This document shows, piece by piece, positions 8,208-15,656 of a DNA stretch of 64,000 nt (position 1 is the first letter of the stretch; the number at the start of each line of letters is the position of its first letter). This DNA is from Enterobacter soli ATCC BAA-2102 (GTDB lineage Bacteria; Pseudomonadota; Gammaproteobacteria; Enterobacterales; Enterobacteriaceae), in contig NZ_LXES01000048.1 in NCBI RefSeq assembly GCF_001654845.1, forward strand, positions 1 through 64,000. Direction: 5' to 3'. The notes under the pieces are model-generated. The model made no database searches and was not told the DNA's origin. It worked only from the letters and a program-made list of their open reading frames with translations. Position numbers and translations under genes: made by a program.

Positions 8208-9527
8208 TTAGTCAAAACGCAGTTGCGGCATCACCTCTTTCACCTGCGCCAGATAATCGGTACGATCTTTACCGGTCAGGCCTTCGGTGCGCGGCAGTTT
8301 CGCCGTCAGCGGATTCACCGCCTGCTGGTTGATCCACACTTCATAGTGCAGATGCGGCCCGGTTGAACGCCCGGTGTTACCGGAAAGCGCGATACGATCG
8401 CCACGTTTCACCTTCTGCCCCGGCTGAACCAGCAGCTTACGCAGGTGCATGTAACGAGTGGTGTAGGTACGACCATGGCGTACGGCAACATAGTAACCTG
8501 CGGCACCACTGCGTTTCGCCATCACCACCTCACCATCACCTACCGCCAGCACAGGCGTTCCCTGCGGCATGGCGAAGTCAACACCACGGTGCGGCGCAAC
8601 GCGGCCGGTCACCGGATTCAGACGGCGCGGGTTAAAGTTAGAGGAGACACGGAACTGCTTCGCGGTCGGGAATCGCAGGAAGCCTTTCGCCAGACCCGTA
8701 CCGTTACGGTCATAGAACTTGCCGTCTTCAGCGCGGATGGCGTAGTAATCTTTACCATCAGAACGCAGACGCACGCCCACCAGCTGGCTTTGCTCGCGCT
8801 TTCCATCCAGCATCTCGCGGGACATCAGCACCGAGAACTCATCGCCTTTTTTCAGCTTACGGAAGTCCATCTGCCACTGCATCGCCTTGATCACCGAGCT
8901 GATTTCCGCGCTGGTCAGGCCCGCATCACGCGCGCTGCCGACGAAACTCGCCCCTACTGTGCCTTTCAGCACGCTGTTAACCCAGTCGCCCTGCTGCATT
9001 TCACTGCTCATTTTGAAACCGTTTGCAGTGCGATCGTAAGTACGGGTTTCACGGCGAGAAACTTCCCATGTCAGGCGTTTTAAATCGCCTTCTGCGGTTA
9101 GGGTCCAGGAGAGTTGTTGGCCGATTTTGAGGTTACGTAAGTCTTTATCGACGGCGGCGAGCTGGCTGATATCCCCCAGTTCAATGCCGTACTGGTTCAG
9201 TACGCTGCTGAGCGTGTCTCCGGTGGATACCACGTATTCGTGGTTACCCGCTTCGGTATCGGTTTTGTCGTCCAGTTCATCCTGAGGAATCGCTTCGTCT
9301 TCCTGAGCCGCCTGATCGATAGGCTCGCTGGCCTCAGGCAACAGAGAACGGATTTCGCTCTTCTCAAGCTCAATGGTTTTGATGACGGGCGCAGAACTCG
9401 GATGGTAAACATAGGGCCGCCATACGGCGACCGCCAGAGTGAGAACTGTAAGCGACCCCAGCATAACGCGATGGGGCCGGGGCAGATTGTTAAATGCCAG
9501 GGCGACAGAGCGGGCTATCTGTTGCAC
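8208..9527 (-). CDS. mepM: Murein DD-endopeptidase MepM
   Basis: The 439-residue M23-type zinc endopeptidase cleaves D-Ala-mDAP cross-links in peptidoglycan so that new strands can be inserted. One N-terminal membrane anchor (about 20-40) is followed by a LysM domain (VVSTGDTLSSVLNQYG, about 98-143), an OapA-like region, and a LytM domain with HRGVDFAMPQG and HLHYEVW zinc/catalytic motifs (about 310-395). Length is within one residue of the E. coli protein. It lies 15 bp downstream of znuA on the same strand and may be partly co-transcribed with it. Confidence 0.97.
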   Translation of the reverse strand: MQQIARSVALAFNNLPRPHRVMLGSLTVLTLAVAVWRPYVYHPSSAPVIKTIELEKSEIRSLLPEASEPIDQAAQEDEAIPQDELDDKTDTEAGNHEYVVSTGDTLSSVLNQYGIELGDISQLAAVDKDLRNLKIGQQLSWTLTAEGDLKRLTWEVSRRETRTYDRTANGFKMSSEMQQGDWVNSVLKGTVGASFVGSARDAGLTSAEISSVIKAMQWQMDFRKLKKGDEFSVLMSREMLDGKREQSQLVGVRLRSDGKDYYAIRAEDGKFYDRNGTGLAKGFLRFPTAKQFRVSSNFNPRRLNPVTGRVAPHRGVDFAMPQGTPVLAVGDGEVVMAKRSGAAGYYVAVRHGRTYTTRYMHLRKLLVQPGQKVKRGDRIALSGNTGRSTGPHLHYEVWINQQAVNPLTAKLPRTEGLTGKDRTDYLAQVKEVMPQLRFD

Positions 9528-9542
9528 GTATTCACTTCCTCG

Positions 9543-10487
9543 TTAATCTCCTTTCAGGCAGCTCGCATACTGGTTCGCCAGTTGGCTGAGGAACTGCGAA
9601 TAGCTCGCTTTGCTCAACTGGATATTCGTTCCTAGCGGGTCAAGGGTTCCCATGCGCACGGATGTTCCCCTGGCCACGGCTTCTACGACCGCTGGCCTGA
9701 ACTGTGGCTCAGCAAAAACGCATGTCGCTTTCTGCTCAACCAACTGTGTTCTGATTTCATGTAAACGCTGCGCACCAGGCTGAATTTCGGGGTTGACGGT
9801 AAAGTGCCCGAGCGGGGTCAAACCGTAGTGTTTTTCGTAGTAGCCATAAGCGTCATGGAAAACGAAATACCCTTTGCCTTTCAGCGGTGCGAGCTCGTTA
9901 CCCACCTGTTTATCGGTTGCGGCTAAACTTGCCTCAAAATCCTTCAGGTTGGCGTCTAATTTGGCTCGACTTTGCGGCATAAGTTCCACTAATTTGTCAT
10001 GGATTGCAACCGCCGAAAGCCGCGCTATCTCTGGCGAGAGCCAAAGATGCATGTTGTACTCGCCGTGATGGTGATGGTCGTCACCTTTTTCACCTTCAGC
10101 GTGGTTGTGCTCACTTTCGTGCTCGTCGTCGTCAGCCCCTTTCATGAGTAACGGTTTCACGCCTGCAAGGTCCGCAATGGTGACCTGTTTTTGCGCCGGA
10201 ACCTGCTGGGCAGACTTCTGCATGAACGCTTCCATCTCCGGGCCAATCCAGACGACTAAGTCCGCGTTTTGTAAGCGTTTTACATCAGACGGTCGCAGGG
10301 AATAATCATGCTCAGAAGCACCGTCAGGGAGCAAAACCTGGGTCTCTGTTACGCCATCTGCAATAGCAGAGGCGATGAAGCCAAGGGGTTTAAGCGAAGC
10401 GACAACGGCAGCGTTAACATCTTGTGCTGTTGTACCCCAAAGGGCAGCGGATAATGCTGCGAAAAGAAGCGTATTTTTATGTAACAT
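9543..10487 (-). CDS. znuA: Zinc ABC transporter periplasmic binding protein
   Basis: ZnuA captures Zn2+ in the periplasm and hands it to ZnuB. The protein starts with a signal peptide (MLHKNTLLFAALSAALWG...). It has the family zinc ligands in EHDYSLRPSD, NMHLWLSPE and VFHDAYGY, and a charged His-rich loop near residues 115-140 containing HHHHGEYN. The ATG at 10487 gives 314 residues; a second ATG at 10502 is possible, and neither has a strong Shine-Dalgarno sequence. The frame is open back to 10667 but that would overlap znuC and the Zur box, so the long form is rejected. It is divergent from znuCB. Confidence 0.95.
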   Translation of the reverse strand: MLHKNTLLFAALSAALWGTTAQDVNAAVVASLKPLGFIASAIADGVTETQVLLPDGASEHDYSLRPSDVKRLQNADLVVWIGPEMEAFMQKSAQQVPAQKQVTIADLAGVKPLLMKGADDDEHESEHNHAEGEKGDDHHHHGEYNMHLWLSPEIARLSAVAIHDKLVELMPQSRAKLDANLKDFEASLAATDKQVGNELAPLKGKGYFVFHDAYGYYEKHYGLTPLGHFTVNPEIQPGAQRLHEIRTQLVEQKATCVFAEPQFRPAVVEAVARGTSVRMGTLDPLGTNIQLSKASYSQFLSQLANQYASCLKGD

Positions 10488-10517
10488 AATGCGACTATTC
10501 ATCGTAATAAGTTCGGG

Positions 10518-10538
10518 GAATGTGATATTATAACATTC
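10518..10538. promoter_or_regulatory. Zur box between znuA and znuCB
   Basis: A 21-bp near-palindrome has outer arms GAATGT and ACATTC around the centre GATATTATA, matching the enterobacterial Zur operator. It lies 31 bp before znuA and 26 bp before znuC, so one Zn-Zur dimer pair can shut both divergent promoters when zinc is plentiful. Confidence 0.88.
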
Positions 10539-10564
10539 GATGACTTCTGCAAGCTTAAATTGAC

Positions 10565-11320
10565 ATGACGACTTTGGTTTCTCTCGAAAATATTTCGGTG
10601 TCATTCGGTCAGCGCCGCGTCCTTTCTGATGTTTCGCTGGAACTGAAACCCGGTAAAATACTGACACTGCTCGGCCCTAATGGTGCCGGGAAATCCACCC
10701 TGGTGCGCGTGGTTCTGGGTCTGGTAGCACCCGATGGAGGTGTTATCAAACGTGATACCAGACTGCGTATTGGCTATGTGCCACAAAAATTACACCTGGA
10801 CGCCACCCTGCCACTGACGGTGAGCCGTTTCCTGCGGCTGCGTCCGGGCACGCGTAAAGACGATATCCTTCCGGCGCTGAAACGCGTGCAGGCCGGACAT
10901 CTGATCGACGCTCCATTGCAGAAGCTCTCTGGCGGTGAAACGCAGCGTGTTCTGCTGGCTCGCGCATTACTGAGCAGCCCGCAACTGCTGGTCCTCGATG
11001 AACCGACTCAGGGTGTTGACGTGAATGGCCAGGTTGCGCTGTACGATTTGATTGATCAGCTTCGCCATGAGCTTGACTGCGCAGTGCTGATGGTTTCTCA
11101 CGACCTGCATCTGGTGATGGCAAAAACCGACGAAGTGCTGTGTCTGAACCACCACATCTGCTGCTCCGGCACGCCGGAAGTGGTGTCGATGCACCCTGAA
11201 TTTATCTCTATGTTTGGCCCTCGTGGAGCCGAACAGCTTGGCATCTATCGCCACCACCACAATCATCGCCATGATTTGCAGGGACGGATTGTACTGCGTC
11301 GGGGAAATGGACACTCATGA
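10565..11320 (+). CDS. znuC: Zinc ABC transporter ATPase
   Basis: This 251-residue protein powers the ZnuABC zinc importer from the cytosolic side. It shows Walker A GPNGAGKST (about residue 37), the signature LSGGETQRV and Walker B LLVLDEPTQG followed by the H-loop MVSHDLH. The His-rich C-terminus (YRHHHNHRHD) is typical of ZnuC and may sense zinc. The start is 26 bp from the Zur box, and the stop overlaps the znuB start by four bases (ATGA), showing translational coupling. Confidence 0.97.
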   Translation: MTTLVSLENISVSFGQRRVLSDVSLELKPGKILTLLGPNGAGKSTLVRVVLGLVAPDGGVIKRDTRLRIGYVPQKLHLDATLPLTVSRFLRLRPGTRKDDILPALKRVQAGHLIDAPLQKLSGGETQRVLLARALLSSPQLLVLDEPTQGVDVNGQVALYDLIDQLRHELDCAVLMVSHDLHLVMAKTDEVLCLNHHICCSGTPEVVSMHPEFISMFGPRGAEQLGIYRHHHNHRHDLQGRIVLRRGNGHS

Positions 11321-12102
11321 TTGAACTGTTACTGCCCGGCTGGCTGGCCGGGATTATGCTTGCCTGCGCCGCAGGGCCGCTGGGATCTTTTGTTGTGTGG
11401 CGCAGGATGTCCTATTTCGGCGATACGCTGGCACACGCCTCTCTGCTTGGCGTAGCCTTTGGTCTGCTGCTGAATGTAAACCCGTTTTATGCGGTGATCT
11501 TGGTAACGCTGATGCTGGCCGCCGGTCTGGTGTGGCTGGAAAAGCGCCCTCACCTCGCCATTGATACGCTGCTCGGCATTATGGCGCACAGCGCGTTGTC
11601 ACTGGGTCTGGTCGTCGTAAGCCTGATGTCGAATATTCGCGTTGACCTGATGGCCTACCTGTTTGGGGATCTGCTGGCCGTGACGCCGGAGGACCTGATC
11701 TCTATCGCCATAGGAGTGGTGGTAGTACTGGCGATTCTGTTATGGCAGTGGCGCAACCTGCTGGCGATGACCGTTAGCCCGGATCTGGCATTCGTCGATG
11801 GCGTTAAGCTTCAGCGCGTGAAGCTTCTTCTGATGCTGGTGACTGCCCTGACCATTGGTGTGGCGATGAAGTTCGTCGGGGCGTTGATTATTACGTCCCT
11901 GCTGATCATCCCGGCAGCAACCGCCCGTCGTTTTGCCCGTACGCCAGAGCAAATGGCCGGCGTGGCCGTTATTGTAGGGATGATTGCGGTAACAGGTGGG
12001 TTGACCTTCTCGGCGTTCTACGACACGCCTGCGGGGCCGTCAGTGGTGCTGTGCGCGGCTGTGCTGTTTATCCTCAGTATGACGAAGAAAGCCGCGAATT
12101 GA
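11317..12102 (+). CDS. znuB: Zinc ABC transporter permease
   Basis: The 261-residue integral membrane permease of the ABC-3 family has seven to eight hydrophobic segments and the length of E. coli ZnuB. It starts inside the znuC stop codon (ATGA overlap). With ZnuA and ZnuC it forms the high-affinity zinc importer; transcription is expected to be repressed by Zur. Confidence 0.97.
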   Translation: MIELLLPGWLAGIMLACAAGPLGSFVVWRRMSYFGDTLAHASLLGVAFGLLLNVNPFYAVILVTLMLAAGLVWLEKRPHLAIDTLLGIMAHSALSLGLVVVSLMSNIRVDLMAYLFGDLLAVTPEDLISIAIGVVVVLAILLWQWRNLLAMTVSPDLAFVDGVKLQRVKLLLMLVTALTIGVAMKFVGALIITSLLIIPAATARRFARTPEQMAGVAVIVGMIAVTGGLTFSAFYDTPAGPSVVLCAAVLFILSMTKKAAN

Positions 12103-12108
12103 TGTGTT

Positions 12109-12139
12109 GCCCGGTGGCGCTTCGCTTACCGGGCCTACA
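12109..12139. repeat. REP-like palindrome after znuB
   Basis: GCCCGGTGGCGC, a short spacer, then CTTACCGGGC followed by CTACA is the enterobacterial REP (repetitive extragenic palindrome) pattern. It lies between the convergent znuB and ruvB. A second small hairpin (CCCTCT...AGAGGG, 12150-12170) follows. Confidence 0.8.
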
Positions 12140-12177
12140 ATAGATAACGCCCTCTCCCGCCAGAAGAGGGAAAAACA

Positions 12178-13188
12178 TCAAGGCATCTCTGGTGGGGTGA
12201 TCCCAAAATGATTCCACGCCCGCACCGTCGCCATGCGTCCACGCGGGGTGCGCTGTAAAAAGCCCTGCTGGATAAGATACGGCTCCAGCACATCTTCAAT
12301 TGTCTCACGCTCTTCACCGATCGCCGCCGCCAGGTTATCCAGCCCGACCGGGCCACCAAAGAACTTGTCCAGCACCGCCAGCAGCAGCTTGCGGTCCATG
12401 TAGTCAAAACCTTCGGCATCCACGTTCAGCATGTCCAGCGCCTGTGCGGCAATATCTGCCGAGATGCTGCCATCATGCTTCACCTCAGCGAAGTCACGCA
12501 CGCGGCGCAGCAGGCGGTTGGCGATACGCGGTGTGCCCCGAGAGCGTTTTGCCACTTCAAATGCTCCTTCCTCGCTCATCTCCAGCCCCATGTAACGTGC
12601 ACTACGGCTGACAATATGCTGAAGATCAGGCACCTGATAAAACTCAAGACGCTGCACGATGCCGAAGCGGTCACGCAGTGGTGATGTTAACGAACCGGCG
12701 CGGGTTGTGGCGCCAATCAACGTAAACGGCGGCAGGTCGATTTTGATGGAGCGCGCAGCCGGACCTTCACCAATCATGATATCCAGCTGGTAGTCTTCCA
12801 TCGCAGGATAGAGCACCTCTTCCACTACCGGGGACAGACGGTGGATCTCATCAATGAACAGCACATCATGCGGTTCAAGGTTGGTCAGCATCGCCGCCAG
12901 GTCGCCAGCTTTCTCCAGCACCGGACCGGAAGTGGTGCGCAGGTTTACACCCATTTCATTGGCAACGATATTTGCCAGCGTGGTTTTACCTAGCCCCGGC
13001 GGGCCAAAAATTAGCAGATGATCGAGGGCATCGCCACGCAGTTTTGCCGCCTGGATGAAGATCTCCATCTGAGAACGTACCTGCGGCTGGCCAATGTACT
13101 CATCAAGCAGCTTCGGGCGGATCGCGCGATCCACCACATCATCTGCCTGAATAGTGCCTGCCGATACCAGGCGGTCTGCTTCAATCAT
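12178..13188 (-). CDS. ruvB: Holliday junction helicase ATPase RuvB
   Basis: The 336-residue AAA+ motor drives Holliday-junction branch migration with RuvA. It contains Walker A GPPGLGKTT (about residue 62), Walker B FIDEIHR, sensor I GATTRAG and a C-terminal winged-helix with RTPRGRMAT. Length equals E. coli RuvB. It follows ruvA by 8 bp on the same strand, forming the SOS-inducible ruvAB operon. Confidence 0.98.
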   Translation of the reverse strand: MIEADRLVSAGTIQADDVVDRAIRPKLLDEYIGQPQVRSQMEIFIQAAKLRGDALDHLLIFGPPGLGKTTLANIVANEMGVNLRTTSGPVLEKAGDLAAMLTNLEPHDVLFIDEIHRLSPVVEEVLYPAMEDYQLDIMIGEGPAARSIKIDLPPFTLIGATTRAGSLTSPLRDRFGIVQRLEFYQVPDLQHIVSRSARYMGLEMSEEGAFEVAKRSRGTPRIANRLLRRVRDFAEVKHDGSISADIAAQALDMLNVDAEGFDYMDRKLLLAVLDKFFGGPVGLDNLAAAIGEERETIEDVLEPYLIQQGFLQRTPRGRMATVRAWNHFGITPPEMP

Positions 13189-13196
13189 CCTTTACC

Positions 13197-13808
13197 TCAC
13201 AATGCAGCGCGCAGCGCTTCACGAATCAGGGTTTCACTGCTGGCATCCGGTTTGGCGATTTTGCTCACCATACGGCTGGCCTCCTGAGGTTTATAGCCCA
13301 GCGCTACCAGAGCAGCAACCGCTTCCTGCTCAGCATCATCAGCCGTTGGCGCACCCGGCGATGTCAACACCAGGTCTGCCGCTGGCGTAAACAGATCGCC
13401 GTGCAGGCCTTTAAAGCGGTCTTTCATTTCCACAATCAGGCGCTCTGCGGTCTTCTTGCCGATGCCAGGCAGTTTAATCAGCGCGACCGGATCTTCGCGC
13501 TCGACGGCATTCACAAACTGCTGTGCAGACATGCCGGATAAAATCGCCAGTGCCAGTTTTGGCCCGACGCCGTTGGTTTTAATCAGCTCGCGGAACAGGG
13601 TGCGTTCCTGCTTGTTATTAAAACCATACAGCAGCTGCGCATCTTCACGCACAACGAACTGGGTGAAGACAATCGCTTCTTTGCCCGCGTCAGGAAGTTC
13701 ATAGAAACAGGTCATTGGCATATGGACTTCATAGCCTACGCCTCCCGCTTCGAGCAGCACTAACGGGGGTTGTTTTTCAATGATGATGCCTCTGAGTCTG
13801 CCTATCAC
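13197..13808 (-). CDS. ruvA: Holliday junction-binding protein RuvA
   Basis: RuvA is a 203-residue protein that forms tetramers clamping the four-way junction. It has the N-terminal OB fold, the helix-hairpin-helix motifs TNGVGPKLALAILSG and LPGIGKKTAERLIVE, and a C-terminal domain that contacts RuvB. The start is the GTG at 13808 (VIGRLRGI), preceded by CAGGAGCGTCAC; this gives exactly the E. coli length, while the upstream in-frame extension has no homology. In E. coli yebB lies between ruvC and ruvA; it is absent here. Confidence 0.97.
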   Translation of the reverse strand: MIGRLRGIIIEKQPPLVLLEAGGVGYEVHMPMTCFYELPDAGKEAIVFTQFVVREDAQLLYGFNNKQERTLFRELIKTNGVGPKLALAILSGMSAQQFVNAVEREDPVALIKLPGIGKKTAERLIVEMKDRFKGLHGDLFTPAADLVLTSPGAPTADDAEQEAVAALVALGYKPQEASRMVSKIAKPDASSETLIREALRAAL

Positions 13809-13849
13809 GTGACGCTCCTGCGTTCTGGAAGAGTTAACTGCGGGTATAA

Positions 13850-13881
13850 TAAAAAAAGGCTGGATAAACATCCAGCCTCAT
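13850..13881 (-). terminator. ruvC terminator hairpin
   Basis: On the minus strand AGGCTGGA pairs with TCCAGCCT around a six-base loop and is followed by TTTTTTTATTAT. It lies directly past the ruvC stop codon. The same stem contains the LexA box of ruvAB. Confidence 0.75.
13860..13875. promoter_or_regulatory. LexA (SOS) box of ruvAB
   Basis: CTGGATAAACATCCAG fits the LexA consensus CTG-N10-CAG with an AT-rich, near-palindromic centre. It lies about 52 bp upstream of the ruvA GTG, with a -10-like TATTATAC (minus strand) just downstream. ruvAB is SOS-induced in E. coli through a box of the same form (CTGGAT...ATCCAG). Confidence 0.85.
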
Positions 13882-13887
13882 TTGTCA

Positions 13888-14409
13888 TTATCGTAACCTG
13901 CCTCGCGCCAGATTGAGCCGCGAATCGCTCACTTGCATCGCGTTCTGGCTGACATGACAGTGGGTTATGGCGATTGCCAGCGCATCGGCGGCATCGGCCT
14001 GTGGGTTTGCGGGGAGCTTCAACAGCGTGCGCACCATGTGCTGCACCTGGCTTTTCTCCGCGCCACCATTCCCTACCACCGTCTGCTTAACCTGTCTTGC
14101 TGCGTATTCGAACACCGGAAGATCCTGGTTTACGGCCGCAACAATCGCCACGCCGCGCGCCTGGCCAAGCTTCAGCGCCGAATCGGCGTTTTTCGCCATA
14201 AAGACCTGCTCGATAGCAAAATAGTCAGGCTGAAACTGGGTGATAATCTCTGACACACCTGCGTAGATTAACTTAAGACGTGACGGTAGATCGTCTACTT
14301 TGGTGCGAATACAGCCACTGCCCAGGTAGGTTAACTGGCGTCCAACCTGGCGGATAACGCCATAACCGGTGACGCGTGAGCCGGGGTCAATCCCGAGGAT
14401 AATCGACAT
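13888..14409 (-). CDS. ruvC: Holliday junction resolvase RuvC
   Basis: RuvC is the 173-residue endonuclease that cuts Holliday junctions held by RuvAB. The RNase H-like fold carries acidic catalytic residues in ILGIDPGSRVTG (D7), AIEQVFMAKNAD (E66) and PQADAADALAIA. The ATG at 14409 is chosen over a GTG at 14412 because AGGAGG stands at the correct distance only from the ATG. It lies between yebC and the LexA-controlled ruvAB; its own SOS control is not indicated. Confidence 0.97.
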   Translation of the reverse strand: MSIILGIDPGSRVTGYGVIRQVGRQLTYLGSGCIRTKVDDLPSRLKLIYAGVSEIITQFQPDYFAIEQVFMAKNADSALKLGQARGVAIVAAVNQDLPVFEYAARQVKQTVVGNGGAEKSQVQHMVRTLLKLPANPQADAADALAIAITHCHVSQNAMQVSDSRLNLARGRLR

Positions 14410-14443
14410 CACGCGCCTCCTGTAAACGGTTTAAACGCTCTCA

Positions 14444-15184
14444 TCAGAGAGTCGCTGCAACCTCATCAGAGATTTCACCGTTGTGGTACACTTCCTGCAC
14501 ATCGTCGCAATCTTCGAGCATGTCGATCAGACGCAGCAGTTTAGGCGCAGTTTCTGCGTCCATGTCCGCTTTGGTTGACGGGATCATAGACACTTCAGCG
14601 TTGTCTGCTTTCAGACCCGCCGCTTCCAGCGCATCACGCACCGCACCCATTTCTTCCCATGCGGTGTACACGTCGATAGCACCGTCATCGAAGGTCACAA
14701 CGTCTTCAGCACCGGCTTCCAGCGCCGCTTCCATGATCACATCTTCGTCGCCTTTCTCGAAAGAAATCACGCCTTTTTTGCTGAACAGGTAAGCGACGGA
14801 GCCATCAGTACCCAGGTTGCCACCGGTTTTGGTGAACGCGTGGCGCACTTCGGCAACGGTACGGTTACGGTTGTCAGAAAGACACTCTACCATGACCGCA
14901 GTACCGCCAGGGCCGTAACCTTCATAAATGATGGTTTCCATGTTCGCGTCGTCGTCACCGCCCACGCCACGTGCGATTGCACGGTTCAGGGTGTCACGCG
15001 TCATGTTGTTAGACAGTGCTTTATCAATCGCCGCACGCAGACGTGGGTTAGAACCCGCATCGCCGCCGCCCAGACGTGCTGCTGTTACCAGCTCACGAAT
15101 GATTTTGGTAAAGATCTTACCGCGTTTAGCATCCTGTGCCGCTTTGCGGTGCTTGGTGTTGGCCCACTTACTATGACCTGCCAT
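14444..15184 (-). CDS. yebC: YebC/TACO1-family protein
   Basis: The 246-residue protein matches E. coli YebC in length and begins with the family signature AGHSKWANTKHRKAAQDAKR. Members have been described both as DNA-binding regulators and, more recently, as factors assisting translation of proline-rich stretches; the sequence alone does not decide. It lies in the run aspS-nudB-yebC-ruvC, 27 bp after nudB and 34 bp before ruvC, probably co-transcribed. Confidence 0.95.
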   Translation of the reverse strand: MAGHSKWANTKHRKAAQDAKRGKIFTKIIRELVTAARLGGGDAGSNPRLRAAIDKALSNNMTRDTLNRAIARGVGGDDDANMETIIYEGYGPGGTAVMVECLSDNRNRTVAEVRHAFTKTGGNLGTDGSVAYLFSKKGVISFEKGDEDVIMEAALEAGAEDVVTFDDGAIDVYTAWEEMGAVRDALEAAGLKADNAEVSMIPSTKADMDAETAPKLLRLIDMLEDCDDVQEVYHNGEISDEVAATL

Positions 15185-15211
15185 AGAAATATCCTCGAAA
15201 ATCGCGCCTTC

Positions 15212-15655
15212 TCAGGCAGCGTTAATTACAAATTCTTCAATCGCCTGCCGGTTGCTCCACGACTTGGTCAGTGCGGCGGCATCCACCGCATCCACCCAGC
15301 GGTAGCTCAGGTGCTCAGTGAACACGATCTCCCGTTCATGGGGGAGCGCGAGACAGAACCACGATTCCGTATTGCGCTCGATATCCGGAGCATAGCGATG
15401 ACGTAAATGGCTAAAAATTTCAAACTCCACCGTGCGCTGACAGTCCTTCAGGGTCAGTTGCTCGCAAGCAACATCAATGGCGACCTCTTCCTTTACTTCG
15501 CGCGCGGCGGCCTGCGGCGCAGTTTCACCCTCTTCCAGGCTGCCGGTAACCGACTGCCAGAAATCAGGATCGTCGCGCCGCTGCAACATCAGCACCCGCT
15601 TCGTGTCCTGGGCATAAATGACAACTAAGACAGAAACGGGGAGCTTATATGTCAT
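15212..15655 (-). CDS. nudB: Dihydroneopterin triphosphate diphosphatase
   Basis: The 147-residue Nudix hydrolase removes pyrophosphate from dihydroneopterin triphosphate in folate synthesis. The Nudix box spans about residues 38-60 (GSLEEGETAPQ...REVKEEVAID) with the GX5EX7REUXEEXG spacing. It is three residues shorter than E. coli NudB, at the variable N-terminus. Its ATG lies one base after the aspS stop codon, indicating translational coupling. Confidence 0.95.
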   Translation of the reverse strand: MTYKLPVSVLVVIYAQDTKRVLMLQRRDDPDFWQSVTGSLEEGETAPQAAAREVKEEVAIDVACEQLTLKDCQRTVEFEIFSHLRHRYAPDIERNTESWFCLALPHEREIVFTEHLSYRWVDAVDAAALTKSWSNRQAIEEFVINAA

Positions 15656-15656
15656 A

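Noticed and set aside
10488..10667. In-frame extension of znuA into znuC
   Set aside because: It would run through the Zur box and overlap znuC by 100 bp on the opposite strand; the signal peptide begins at 10487.
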